Positions 51,559-60,441 of a DNA stretch of 64,000 nt are shown piece after piece. The stretch is taken from the NCBI RefSeq assembly GCF_008795985.1, contig NZ_VMHP01000002.1:992001-1056000 (forward strand), read 5' to 3'. The DNA comes from Marinobacter halotolerans (GTDB taxonomy: Bacteria; Pseudomonadota; Gammaproteobacteria; Pseudomonadales; Oleiphilaceae). The stretch's first letter is position 1. Each line of letters begins with the position of its first letter. The notes under the pieces were generated by a model. The model was given only the letters and a program-made list of their open reading frames with translations, searched no databases and was not told the DNA's origin. A program made the position numbers and the translations under genes.

Positions 51559-52773
51559 TCAGGCGATCAGGTTGCTCATATTCAGTATCGGTAACATGAT
51601 GCCCAAAACGATGATCAGCACGACCCCGCCCATGAAAAGCAGCATCAGGGGCTCGAACAGGCCGACCATCGTCGCGATTTTCGCCTGCAGTGCGTTCTCC
51701 TGCATGCTGGCCGTCCGTTCAAGCATGTTATCCAGCTCGCCACTGGCTTCACCACTGGCGATCATGTGCAGCATCATCGGTGGAAAATAGCCCGTCTGGT
51801 CCAGCGCACGGTGCAACGAGCCACCCTCGCTGACCTTGCGGGCCGCATCTTTCAGAACCAACCGCAGGTGGTCATTTCCCAGTACTTCGCCGGCAATTCT
51901 CATGGCGTCCACCAGGGGAACACCGCTGGTGGTAAGGATACTCAGTGTGCTGGCGTACTGCGCTGTACTCACCCCCCTGACCATATCCGAGAAAAGCGGC
52001 ACGTTCAGCAGGCTCTGGTGGAACCGCATTCGGAATCCCGGCTTACGGAGGGCAACCCGGAACCCAGCAATGCCCGCCACAATCAGCAGAAAAACGTAGA
52101 GACCGTAATTGGCAATAAAGCCGGATACCGACAGCAATGCCCCGGTCAGCGCGGGCAGATCCTGCCCCTGGTTCACGAACACTTCGATAATGTCCGGCAC
52201 CACATAGGTCAGCAGGAACACCACGATGGCGATAGCGACCACGCTCAGAATAATCGGATAAATCGCCGCCAACTGGATCTTCTGGCGCGACTCCTGCCGG
52301 GTCTGGGTGTAGTCCGCCAGGCGGTTCAGCACCAGATCCAGATGCCCCGCGTGTTCCCCCGCTGCCACGGTTGACCGGTAGAGCCGCGGGAAGGCTTTGG
52401 GAAACTCACCCAGACTATCCGCAAGGCTGTAGCCTTCCATTACTTTGGCGCGGATGGCAATCAGCATACTGCGAATGCGGGGTTTATCAGATTGGCGGGA
52501 CGTCGCCGACAGAGCCTGCTCGATCGGAATGCCGGACTGGATCAATGTGGCAAGCTGGCGGGTAATCAATGCCAGATCAGGAACACTGATCGAACCGCGG
52601 CCAGCCAGCGGACTGCCGCCCTTCTGCGTTTTTTCCGTGGCATGCTCCACTTCCAGGGGCGTCATGCCGCGTTCCCGCAAAAGCTGACGCACGGCTCTGG
52701 CCGCGTCGGCTTCCATTACCCCCTTTTTCTGCTTGCCTCGACTATCAAGCGCTTTGTACTCAAATGCGGGCAT
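51559..52773 (-). CDS. gspF: Type II secretion inner-membrane protein GspF
   Basis: A 404-residue polytopic platform protein with two GspF domains. Typical segments are FEYKALDSRGKQKKGVMEAD at the start, LALITRQLATLIQSGIPIEQ, and FPRLYRSTVAAGEHAGHLDL, repeated in the second domain as FPPMMLHMIASGEASGELDN. Three transmembrane helices are expected (about 170-190, 220-245 and 375-400). It starts four bases after the gspE stop, and translational coupling is likely. Confidence 0.96.
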   Translation of the reverse strand: MPAFEYKALDSRGKQKKGVMEADAARAVRQLLRERGMTPLEVEHATEKTQKGGSPLAGRGSISVPDLALITRQLATLIQSGIPIEQALSATSRQSDKPRIRSMLIAIRAKVMEGYSLADSLGEFPKAFPRLYRSTVAAGEHAGHLDLVLNRLADYTQTRQESRQKIQLAAIYPIILSVVAIAIVVFLLTYVVPDIIEVFVNQGQDLPALTGALLSVSGFIANYGLYVFLLIVAGIAGFRVALRKPGFRMRFHQSLLNVPLFSDMVRGVSTAQYASTLSILTTSGVPLVDAMRIAGEVLGNDHLRLVLKDAARKVSEGGSLHRALDQTGYFPPMMLHMIASGEASGELDNMLERTASMQENALQAKIATMVGLFEPLMLLFMGGVVLIIVLGIMLPILNMSNLIA

Positions 52774-52777
52774 CTGG

Positions 52778-54286
52778 CTATCGGCTCCGGTGGGTAACGC
52801 GCAGGACTTCTTCCACCGTTGTCACCCCATCCAGGATCTTCTGCACGCCATCGGCATGGATGCTGGGGCCGTGACGTCGGGCTTCGTGCTCAAGATCCAG
52901 TTCACCGGCGCGCTTGTGAATCAGGGCGCTGATTTCCTCGTTGACCTCGACCACTTCATAGATACCAATACGGCCTTTGTAGCCCAGCTGGTTGCAGGCG
53001 TCACAACCGGTGGCGCGATAGAGTGTGGGAGGATTGGCAGGATCTTTCTGAATGAACTCGCAGTGTTCTTCTGTCGGCGTGTAGGGCTCCCGGCATTCCG
53101 GGCACAACACACGAACCAGTCGCTGGGCCACCAGACCCACCAGGCTGGAAGAGATCAGAAACGGTTCGATACCCATGTCCATCAATCGGGTGATCGCACC
53201 GACGGCGGTATTGGTGTGCAGGGTCGAGAACACCAGGTGGCCGGTCAGACTCGCCTGAACGGCAATTTCTGCGGTTTCGATGTCGCGGATTTCGCCGATC
53301 ATCACCACGTCCGGGTCCTGACGCAGAATCGCCCGCAGCCCCCGGGCAAAGGTCATGTCCACTTTGGTATTGACCTGGGTCTGCCCGATTCCGGGCAGAT
53401 TGTATTCAATGGGGTCTTCCACCGTCAGGATGTTGCGAGTGCGGTCGTTGATTTCCTGCAGCCCCGCGTAAAGAGACGTGGATTTACCTGAACCGGTCGG
53501 GCCGGTGACCAGCAGAATGCCATAGGGACGCTGAATCAGTCGCCGCAGGACTTTCAGATCCCATGGGGCCATACCCAGGGATTCCAGGCGGATGGCGCCG
53601 GCCTGTTTATCCAGCAGTCGCAGTACCACCCGCTCGCCGCTGGACGATGGCATGGTGGACACTCGCAGGTCGATCTCGCGCCCGCCGACACGAAGTGCAA
53701 TCCGGCCGTCCTGGGGAACGCGCTTTTCAGCAATGTCGAGTTTGGCCATAACCTTGATCCGCGAGACCAGCAAAGGCGCCAGCGCGCGCTTCGGTTGAAC
53801 CACCTCGCGAAGCACCCCATCAACCCGGAATCTCACAACCAGGCGCGTTTCGTAGGTCTCAATGTGGACATCCGATGCACCGGTCTTGACGGCTTCCGTA
53901 AGAATGGCGTTAATCAGCCGGATGATCGGCGCGTCGTCTTCCTGCTCAAGGAGGTCCTCGGTTTCAGGTACAGAATCCGCAAGTGACGCCAGATCCATTT
54001 CATCGCCAATGCCCTCCACCATTTGCATGGCTTCGGCGGAATCGCTCTGGTAGGCCGCGTTCAGGGCGGAATCAAACTGGCTGGGGTCGATAGTGGCAAA
54101 GCGGGCATTTCCCCCACTCATGCGGTTCGCCTCGGCCAACGCCGAGTGGCCCGCACCGGGTTTAACAAGGATCACTGGATCGCCGTCGTCGTCCCGCGTC
54201 AGAATGACACCGTTACGCTTGGCGAACATAAACGGAAGTCGCCCTAGCGGAGCATCCTGCGCCTGTAATTCTGTGTCTATATCCAC
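52778..54286 (-). CDS. gspE: Type II secretion ATPase GspE
   Basis: A 502-residue hexameric ATPase that powers pseudopilus assembly. The N-terminal N1E-like domain contacts GspL. The catalytic part has Walker A GPTGSGKSTSL (about residue 260), an Asp box (LTVEDPIEYNLPGIGQTQVN), Walker B-like LRQDPDVVMIGEIRD and the His box LVFSTLHTNTA. The zinc-binding tetracysteine insert is intact (CPEC and CDAC, about 398-430). It is the first gene of gspE-M, divergent from gspC across 164 bases. Confidence 0.96.
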   Translation of the reverse strand: MDIDTELQAQDAPLGRLPFMFAKRNGVILTRDDDGDPVILVKPGAGHSALAEANRMSGGNARFATIDPSQFDSALNAAYQSDSAEAMQMVEGIGDEMDLASLADSVPETEDLLEQEDDAPIIRLINAILTEAVKTGASDVHIETYETRLVVRFRVDGVLREVVQPKRALAPLLVSRIKVMAKLDIAEKRVPQDGRIALRVGGREIDLRVSTMPSSSGERVVLRLLDKQAGAIRLESLGMAPWDLKVLRRLIQRPYGILLVTGPTGSGKSTSLYAGLQEINDRTRNILTVEDPIEYNLPGIGQTQVNTKVDMTFARGLRAILRQDPDVVMIGEIRDIETAEIAVQASLTGHLVFSTLHTNTAVGAITRLMDMGIEPFLISSSLVGLVAQRLVRVLCPECREPYTPTEEHCEFIQKDPANPPTLYRATGCDACNQLGYKGRIGIYEVVEVNEEISALIHKRAGELDLEHEARRHGPSIHADGVQKILDGVTTVEEVLRVTHRSR

Positions 54287-54450
54287 TATCGGTGGAATCC
54301 TTATAATTCAAATAATTCTGAAGGCTATCACAGGAATTGGAACCGCTGAATAACCCGGTACACTATACTGCCAATTAAACTTTACAGTCTGATAACTTGT
54401 GGACTTTTTCACGTCTGCTTGACACCTGCTATCGCATTTCAGGACCGCAC

Positions 54451-55098
54451 ATGCCCCAGATAAGTCCAAGGTTACCACTGCTACTGGCGCTCGCAGCAGC
54501 GTTGGCAATGGTTTTCATCACCGCCTGGCAGGGTTATGCTTTCTGGCAGCCCGAGATAGACGCATCAACCGCTACGGGCCGATACGGGATGGCAGAGAGA
54601 CCGCAAACCGAAGCCAAGGTTCCTGATATCGACCTGGCGTCGATTTCACTGTTTGGTAGTGAGGATCAGACCGTTGCGCGCCCCGAGCAAGATATCGAAG
54701 ATCTTCCGGAGACCAATCTGCGGCTTGTGTTGAGAGGGGTAATGGCAGCCTCAGGTGATTTTCCGGGCAGTGCCCTGGTTGAAGATAGCAAAAACCAGAC
54801 CGAAGCCTATGTAGTCGGCGATGAGCTACCTGGCAACGCCACCCTCAGAGCGGTGCGGCCAGATCGGATCATTATTGAGCGGGCTGGCGCCCTTGAAAGT
54901 CTGTTTTTCCCTGAGAATGAAGATCGCTCCGGAATGGAGCTGGCGACTAATGAAGATCAGGGTGAGCCGGAATACGTCGAACAGCAGGCAAGGCCTGCCA
55001 GCTTCCCAGGCCCGGACAACAACCCTACCAGCGACGCCAGGCGGGAGGAAATCCGGCAACGCCTGGAGCAACTGCGTAACCGGCTAAGAAATAACTGA
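54451..55098 (+). CDS. gspC: Type II secretion protein GspC
   Basis: A 215-residue bitopic inner-membrane protein. The ATG at 54451 is chosen because AGGA lies six bases upstream; a TTG 18 codons earlier is possible. One transmembrane helix (about 12-32) is followed by the homology region that binds the secretin GspD (IDLASISLFGS, then LRLVLRGVMAASGDFPGSAL and NATLRAVRPDRIIIERAG). The C-terminus is a short Arg/Gln-rich helix (REEIRQRLEQLRNRLRNN), with no PDZ domain, as in XcpP. It is transcribed away from gspE, and gspD does not follow. Confidence 0.9.
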   Translation: MPQISPRLPLLLALAAALAMVFITAWQGYAFWQPEIDASTATGRYGMAERPQTEAKVPDIDLASISLFGSEDQTVARPEQDIEDLPETNLRLVLRGVMAASGDFPGSALVEDSKNQTEAYVVGDELPGNATLRAVRPDRIIIERAGALESLFFPENEDRSGMELATNEDQGEPEYVEQQARPASFPGPDNNPTSDARREEIRQRLEQLRNRLRNN

Positions 55099-55118
55099 TA
55101 GCTAACTGAGGCAAACTA

Positions 55119-55736
55119 ATGTCAAGAATCCACTCTTTCGGTCGCTCCCTTATAGCGCTTTTTCTGGCGGTCTTTGCCCTGGCCCTGCTGGCCGGCTGCT
55201 CCAACAGCGACCAGAACTGGAACGCAAAAGACATCAGTGGACTGATGCCCGAGCTGGCTTACCAGCTTGTGGACACGTCCGGGGAATCGGTCTCGGCCCA
55301 GGACACGGGCGGGAACATAAGACTGATGTTCTTCGGATTCACCTCCTGTCCGGATATTTGCCCGACCACGCTCCAAAAGCTGTCCAAAGCGGTCAATGGG
55401 CTGCCTGAACCCATGCAAAAGGACGTTCGGATTCTTTTCGTCAGTGTGGACCCGAACCGGGACACTCCTGAACGGATTAAAAGCTATGTCGAGTTTTTCA
55501 GCGACCAGATTGTTGGCCTGACCGGACCTGAGGAAAACCTGAGAGAGCTCAGCAAACGCTATCGCACCACCTTTGGCTACGAAGATCCGAATGAAAACGG
55601 CAACTACGCTGTTTCCCACAGTAATGCGGTGTATGTCTTTGACCGTCAGGGCGAAGCCCGGCTGCTGGTTCGCCCGGATCAGACCATTGAAGCCCTGCAG
55701 GACGACCTAAAGGCACTTGCCAACGAGGACGCGTGA
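55119..55736 (+). CDS. SCO/SenC-family copper protein
   Basis: A 205-residue thioredoxin-fold protein, probably a lipoprotein (signal segment ending LLAGCSNSD, so Cys at about residue 27). The copper-binding CPDICPTT motif is present (about 83-90), with the conserved His in NYAVSHSNAVYVFD. SCO proteins deliver copper to the CuA site of cytochrome c oxidase or act as thiol-disulfide enzymes. It begins 20 bases after the gspC stop, in the place where gspD is found in xcp-like clusters. Confidence 0.93.
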   Translation: MSRIHSFGRSLIALFLAVFALALLAGCSNSDQNWNAKDISGLMPELAYQLVDTSGESVSAQDTGGNIRLMFFGFTSCPDICPTTLQKLSKAVNGLPEPMQKDVRILFVSVDPNRDTPERIKSYVEFFSDQIVGLTGPEENLRELSKRYRTTFGYEDPNENGNYAVSHSNAVYVFDRQGEARLLVRPDQTIEALQDDLKALANEDA

Positions 55737-55866
55737 CGATCTGGTTCAATTAAGAACCACCCAAAACGAACTGACGCCAGAAACGGCACTTTAGCGTCGC
55801 AATTTCTTGAATAACCAGCCGCCTCGACTAATATGAAACCAGTCATTCAGAACCGGGGCAGCTAAC

Positions 55867-56553
55867 TTGCGAATCCACGCTTTCCTTGATGCCAAGGGCT
55901 CAAACCAGAGCCTGCCTGAGATCAGGGACCTATTTGAAACCTTTGCCCGGCGCAAGGGGCATGGTATTTCAGCCTTCTATAATGAGCAGGATCTTCCAGA
56001 AACCCGCAGCAGTCTGATCCGACTCCTGCGGGATAAAGGACTCGCAATTGCATCACCGGGCCGCCGGGAAACGCAGCCCCGCCTGGATGCCACCGACGAA
56101 CTGTTCCGGCTTTTGAAGCAGGCCCGCCCGGGAGACGTGTTGCTGATTCAGCGCATCGGCCTGTTCGGTTCACTGAGCCACAAGCAATGGCAGAGCTTCC
56201 GTCAGCAGATCAGAAACCGGAAGATCCGGATTGTCTCAATGGATGTGGAAGCATCCTGGATGATGGTCAGCAGTGAAAGTGCCATGGCCCCGCTGGCAAA
56301 ACAACTGACGGCAACGATCATGGATATGGTTGACGCTCTGGGTGCCAGTGAAAAGCAGCACCACCGCGCCCGCCAGCTGGAAGGCATCGCCCGAGCGAAG
56401 TCGCAGGGCAGATACAAGGGCCGTCCCATTGATCAGGGAAAACACCAGCGTATTCGCGCCCTGCTTGATGAAGGTTTTAGCTGGTCAGATGTGTGCAAAA
56501 AAACCGGTGCATCAAGGTCAACCATTGCTCGGGTGGTTAAATCTGATGGGTAG
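55867..56553 (+). CDS. Serine-recombinase relative lacking catalytic residues, with HTH
   Basis: A 228-residue protein starting at a TTG at 55867. Its overall plan is that of a small resolvase: an N-terminal resolvase-fold domain, a long helix (QLTATIMDMVDALGASEKQHHRARQLEGIARAKSQG), GRYKGRPID, and a C-terminal helix-turn-helix (EGFSWSDVCKKTGASRSTIARVV). The usual ARxST catalytic-serine motif is replaced by AFLDAKG, and DRLxR is replaced by IGLFGS, so the catalytic Ser, Asp and Arg set of gamma-delta resolvase is absent. It may be a DNA-binding protein derived from a recombinase. It ends nine bases from tRNA-Cys. Confidence 0.8.
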   Translation: MRIHAFLDAKGSNQSLPEIRDLFETFARRKGHGISAFYNEQDLPETRSSLIRLLRDKGLAIASPGRRETQPRLDATDELFRLLKQARPGDVLLIQRIGLFGSLSHKQWQSFRQQIRNRKIRIVSMDVEASWMMVSSESAMAPLAKQLTATIMDMVDALGASEKQHHRARQLEGIARAKSQGRYKGRPIDQGKHQRIRALLDEGFSWSDVCKKTGASRSTIARVVKSDG

Positions 56554-56562
56554 TGCGAAAAA

Positions 56563-56636
56563 TGGAGGCGCGGGTCGGAATCGAACCGGCGTTAACGGAG
56601 TTGCAGTCCGCTGCATAACCACTCTGCCACCGCGCC
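56563..56636 (-). tRNA. tRNA-Cys (anticodon GCA)
   Basis: A 74-base tRNA with encoded CCA. The acceptor stem pairs GGCGCGG with CCGCGCC, the T loop is GGTTCGATTCC, and the anticodon loop is CTGCAAC, giving anticodon GCA. It lies downstream of tRNA-Gly in the same transcript. A short T-run follows the CCA end. Confidence 0.97.
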
Positions 56637-56701
56637 GGGAAAAGTCCGAAGGGGATTCGTAACTTTTTGCTCTCAGGTGGGCATTGAGAGACTGTGTTAA
56701 T

Positions 56702-56776
56702 TGGAGCGGGAAACGAGATTCGAACTCGCGACCCCAACCTTGGCAAGGTTGTGCTCTACCACTGAGCTATTCCCGC
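56702..56776 (-). tRNA. tRNA-Gly (anticodon GCC)
   Basis: A 75-base tRNA with encoded CCA. The acceptor stem GCGGGAA pairs with TTCCCGC, the D arm is AGCTCAGTGGTAGAGC, the T loop is GAGTTCGAATCTC, and the anticodon loop is CTTGCCAAG, with anticodon GCC. It is the first gene of the Gly-Cys tRNA transcript. Confidence 0.97.
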
Positions 56777-56793
56777 TTGATCAACGTGGGCGT

Positions 56794-56821
56794 ATTCTAC
56801 GGATTCGCCCGATTGCGTCAA
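56794..56821 (-). promoter_or_regulatory. Sigma-70-type promoter of the tRNA-Gly/Cys transcript
   Basis: Read on the minus strand, TTGACG (56816-56821) and TAGAAT (56794-56799) are separated by 16 bases. The -10 ends about 17 bases before the tRNA-Gly 5' end. Both hexamers are close to consensus. Confidence 0.7.
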
Positions 56822-56862
56822 CCTCTTTTTGAAAATTTTGTTTTACTTCAGGTGTTAACGAC

Positions 56863-57987
56863 ATGCCCCCACAGGACCAGCTTGTTTTAGAAAACGAACG
56901 CATGATTCTGGGAGGCAACTGGACGCTTCCCCACTATGCGGATCTGAAAGCCAGGATTGAACACACAGGCCCCATTCAATCAACCGTCCTGAAAACCGCC
57001 AACCTGAACGCCATTGATGCATTGGATACCGCTGGCGCTTCGCTGCTAGCCGAGCTGTTCGGAGTTGAACAGCTGAAACGGTTGATCCGGGATGATGACC
57101 GTCTGAGCGAGGAACGGAGGGCCCTGATTGATATCGTACTGCAGTCGGTGGCCACCACCGATAAGCCCGCTGCCAAAGAGGTCGCAGGTGTTCGGGAGTG
57201 GCTTGCCACAGTTGGAAAACGCGTCATCGACGCAGGTCTTCAGTTTCGATTACTTGTCGGGTTTGGCGGCCAGCTGATTGTCACGGCTTTGGCCATTCTA
57301 CCCCGGCCCTCCCGTTGGCGAGTCACCTCTTTCGTCACCCATGTCCACCAGACCGGGCTCAATGCTCTGCCCATTGTGGCGTTACTGTCGTTCCTGGTGG
57401 GTGCGGTGGTTGCCTTTCTTGGCGCCACCATCCTGGATGATTTCGGGGCCACCATTTACACGGTGAACCTGGTCGCTTTCTCTTTCCTGAGGGAATTCGG
57501 GGTGATGCTGGCCGCCATTCTTGTCGCCGGCCGGACAGCCAGCGCCTATACGGCACAGTTGGGGTCCATGAAGGCCAATGAAGAAATCGATGCCCTTAAA
57601 GCCCTGGGCCTTAGCCCCATGGAGTTGCTGGTTATTCCGCGAGTGCTGGCCATGGTTGTATCCCTGCCTATCCTGGCGCTCGTTGGGATTATTAGTGGGA
57701 TTATCGGCGGCTCACTGGTGTGCATATTCGTGCTGGATATCGCCCTGCCCCAGATTCTTAACATCCTGGAAGAAAAAATTCCGGTCATTCATTTTTACGT
57801 GGGCATGAGCAAGGCCCCGGCCTTTGCCTTTGTGATTGCTATCATTGGCTGCCTTGAAGGATTTAAAACCAGCGGTAGCGCACAGTCTGTCGGTGAGCAC
57901 ACCACGTCGGCCGTGGTACAGTCCATCTTTATGGTGATACTGCTGGATTCAATCGCGGCAATCTTTTACATGGAGATGGGATGGTGA
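56863..57987 (+). CDS. MlaE-type ABC permease with N-terminal STAS-like domain
   Basis: A 374-residue inner-membrane permease of the MlaE/YrbE family, which moves phospholipids with an MCE protein. Residues about 1-85 form an MlaB-like STAS domain (LPHYADLKARIEHTGPIQ, then NLNAIDALDTAGASLL) fused to the permease. The MlaE core includes SFVTHVHQTGLNALPIVALL, EFGVMLAAILVAGRTASAYT, and the coupling-helix region MKANEEIDALKALGLSPMEL. In E. coli, MlaB is a separate protein; here it is fused. It starts 86 bases from the divergent tRNA gene and overlaps the ATPase gene by seven bases. Confidence 0.92.
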   Translation: MPPQDQLVLENERMILGGNWTLPHYADLKARIEHTGPIQSTVLKTANLNAIDALDTAGASLLAELFGVEQLKRLIRDDDRLSEERRALIDIVLQSVATTDKPAAKEVAGVREWLATVGKRVIDAGLQFRLLVGFGGQLIVTALAILPRPSRWRVTSFVTHVHQTGLNALPIVALLSFLVGAVVAFLGATILDDFGATIYTVNLVAFSFLREFGVMLAAILVAGRTASAYTAQLGSMKANEEIDALKALGLSPMELLVIPRVLAMVVSLPILALVGIISGIIGGSLVCIFVLDIALPQILNILEEKIPVIHFYVGMSKAPAFAFVIAIIGCLEGFKTSGSAQSVGEHTTSAVVQSIFMVILLDSIAAIFYMEMGW

Positions 57988-58805
57988 CCAATCCCCCGGA
58001 CACCCCCCAGGCGGTGATCAGGGTCAAGGGACTGAGCAACCGGTTTGGCAACCAGGTAGTCCATAACAATCTCGATCTTGACCTTTTCCGCCGCGAGATT
58101 CTGGGCGTGGTCGGCGGGTCCGGCACCGGTAAATCCGTGCTCCTGCGCACGTTGGTGGGTCTGCATGCTCCGGACGAGGGAACAGTCGAGATCTTCGGCC
58201 AGCAGTTGCACAAGCTTAGTGGTAAGCGCAGGTCGGGGCTCGAACGGCGGCTGGGGGTTCTGTTTCAGAGCGGCGCTTTATTTACGTCGTTGACCCTTCT
58301 TGAGAATGTCGCGCTGCCTTTAATTGAACACCTGCAACTGAGTCGAGCGGACGCAGAGCACCTGGCCCTTACTAAACTTTCGCTGGTGGGCCTGCCGCTA
58401 CACGCTGCGGACAAATACCCGGCCATGCTGTCAGGCGGGATGGTCAAGCGCGCCGCTCTGGCCCGGGCCCTTGTGCTGGATCCGGAAATTCTGTTTCTTG
58501 ACGAGCCTACCGCCGGCCTCGACCCGATCGGGGCGGCCGCATTCGACCGTCTGATTGTGACCCTGCGCAATGCCCTGGGGTTTACCGTCTTTCTGGTGAC
58601 TCACGACTTGGATACACTTTACGCCAGTTGTGACCGGGTCTCCGTCCTGGCGGACCAGCGCGTCCTGATAACCGACACCCTGTCCAATGTGGAAGCCATG
58701 GACAATGACTGGGTCAAAGCCTATTTCCATGGACCCCGGGGGCGGCAGGCCAAAGCTTCCAGAGAAGCCGGCAACGCAACCGACACTGTCAGAAAGGAAG
58801 CCTGA
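57981..58805 (+). CDS. MlaF-type ABC ATPase
   Basis: A 274-residue ATPase. Walker A is GGSGTGKSVL (about residue 45), the Q-loop is LFQSGALFTSLTLLENVALP (typical of MlaF), the signature is LSGGMVKRAALARAL (about 152), Walker B is LFLDEPTAGLDP and the H-loop is VTHDLDTLYASCD. It powers lipid movement by the STAS-MlaE permease. The C-terminal tail (GPRGRQAKASREAGNATDT) is basic and longer than the core fold needs. It is followed after two bases by the MCE gene. Confidence 0.94.
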   Translation: MVTNPPDTPQAVIRVKGLSNRFGNQVVHNNLDLDLFRREILGVVGGSGTGKSVLLRTLVGLHAPDEGTVEIFGQQLHKLSGKRRSGLERRLGVLFQSGALFTSLTLLENVALPLIEHLQLSRADAEHLALTKLSLVGLPLHAADKYPAMLSGGMVKRAALARALVLDPEILFLDEPTAGLDPIGAAAFDRLIVTLRNALGFTVFLVTHDLDTLYASCDRVSVLADQRVLITDTLSNVEAMDNDWVKAYFHGPRGRQAKASREAGNATDTVRKEA

Positions 58806-58807
58806 TT

Positions 58808-59746
58808 ATGGAACCAAGGGCGCATCACGTACTGATCGGCCTGTTTGCCCTGGCGGCGGTCGCCAGCGGGCTGTTTTTTGCGCTGTGGATGAATAACTCC
58901 GAGGGCGACCGGGACTATTCCTGGTATGAAATCGTTTTTGACCAGGGCGTAAGTGGCTTATCAGAGGGCAGCCCGGTCAAATACAGCGGTATTCGGGTTG
59001 GCAACGTTGACAGGCTGAGATTGGATCCGCAGGACCCCCGCAAGGTCAGGGCCATGGTCAGAATCTACAGCTACGTTCCGATTCGGGAGAACACGACGGC
59101 CTCACTTGCACTAACCAACATCACCGGCAGTATGAGCATCGAGTTGAAGGGCGGAACCCCGGACAAGCAAATTCTGCAGGGGTCCCGAAGCGAACCTCCC
59201 CAGATATATGCCGAGCCGTCGGCTTTGAATTCGTTAATGGACACCGGCGAGAATTTGCTGGCGAAGCTGGACCGCCTGCTGACTAATTCCAATCAGGCGA
59301 TGTCCGAGGAGAATATCCAGAACCTGACCCGCAGCCTGGCCAATCTTCAGGCGCTATCCTCTGGCTTGATGGACAGACGGGACGAGGTGAACGACGTGTT
59401 TACTCGCCTGAAGCAGATTACCGTCGAAACCCGGGCCACACTCGACACCTTCCAGCAGGTTGGAACCAAAGCGGATTCACTTCTGGATAACGAGGTTAAA
59501 ACGTTTGTTGATTCAGCCCGAACCGCCACCGCAACCCTGAAACAGTCAGCGAGCCGGATTGACCGGCTACTTGCGGAGAATGAACAGGCCCTGAATCAGG
59601 GAGTGCAGGGAGTCAGTGAACTGGGCCCCGCCCTGCGGGACATGAGGTCGACCCTTAAAAACCTGGACGGGCTGATCAATCGCCTCGAGGAAGATCCTGC
59701 CGGCCTGTTGCTGGGGAACGAACCCCTGCCCGAATTTCAACCGTGA
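58808..59746 (+). CDS. MCE-domain (MlaD-like) periplasmic lipid-binding protein
   Basis: A 312-residue protein anchored by an N-terminal transmembrane helix (about 9-30). The single MCE domain spans about 38-118 (WYEIVFDQGVSGLSEGSPVK, then YSGIRVGNVDRLRL and TNITGSMSIELKGG). A long helical tail (about 135-300) could form the bundled channel seen in related PqiB/YebT or MlaD proteins. It binds lipid between the membranes with the MlaE and MlaF partners. Its stop overlaps the lipoprotein start by four bases. Confidence 0.92.
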   Translation: MEPRAHHVLIGLFALAAVASGLFFALWMNNSEGDRDYSWYEIVFDQGVSGLSEGSPVKYSGIRVGNVDRLRLDPQDPRKVRAMVRIYSYVPIRENTTASLALTNITGSMSIELKGGTPDKQILQGSRSEPPQIYAEPSALNSLMDTGENLLAKLDRLLTNSNQAMSEENIQNLTRSLANLQALSSGLMDRRDEVNDVFTRLKQITVETRATLDTFQQVGTKADSLLDNEVKTFVDSARTATATLKQSASRIDRLLAENEQALNQGVQGVSELGPALRDMRSTLKNLDGLINRLEEDPAGLLLGNEPLPEFQP

Positions 59747-60441
59747 ACAATGCCATGATGAAACGTCCAGACATGAATCCACCACTGAAAACAGGTATTG
59801 CTGCTCTGCTCGCGGCCACCCTGCTTGCCGGTTGCACCCTTCTGCCAGAGCGCGCAGCCATCAGTACCTTTCGGTTGCCGGATCCGCAGATGCCGACTGC
59901 GGATGAGGCGACTGTACCCATGACGCTGCGCGTGCTGACACCAGCGGCCACGCCTCCATTGAACAGCACACGCATTCTGGTCAATCCCCGCGGACTGGAA
60001 GTACAGGCTTACAGCGGCGCCCGGTGGAGCAATCCTCCACCGTTACTGCTGCGCGACTACTGGATAGACAGCTTTCGACAAAACGGTAATCTGAAGGCCG
60101 TCATCAGCGACGCCAGCAGTGCCGGCAGTGAGCTGTCCCTGACCAGTGATCTGATGCGATTTCAGCTTGTCTACAACCAGGGAGAACCGGCTGTGATGGT
60201 ACAGGTGGATGCACAGGTGTTGGCGACCGACTCGCGGCGGGTGCTGGCAGCCCGGCGTTTTCAGTCACGACAGCCGGTGGAGGATCAGCCTGTGGAAGCC
60301 GTGATTGCCGGCTTCGCCGTTGCCAGTGAGCGTGTCACCCGGGACATGGTCAACTGGCTGCACTCGGTCAGTCGTGACTTTTACGGGGAAACAGATCCGG
60401 CCAGGCCGCCTTCAGGTACAGGATCATTGACCAGAGAGTGA
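59743..60441 (+). CDS. ABC-type transport auxiliary lipoprotein (PqiC-like)
   Basis: A 232-residue lipoprotein: signal peptide with lipobox LLAGC (Cys about residue 31), then a beta-rich domain ([39 protein letters not shown], and [20 protein letters not shown]). This fold is found in PqiC and other outer-membrane partners of MCE proteins. The start is a GTG at 59743 overlapping the MCE gene; an ATG just after could also serve. Its 3' end overlaps pgsA, on the opposite strand, by 74 bases. Confidence 0.88.
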   Translation: MNNAMMKRPDMNPPLKTGIAALLAATLLAGCTLLPERAAISTFRLPDPQMPTADEATVPMTLRVLTPAATPPLNSTRILVNPRGLEVQAYSGARWSNPPPLLLRDYWIDSFRQNGNLKAVISDASSAGSELSLTSDLMRFQLVYNQGEPAVMVQVDAQVLATDSRRVLAARRFQSRQPVEDQPVEAVIAGFAVASERVTRDMVNWLHSVSRDFYGETDPARPPSGTGSLTRE

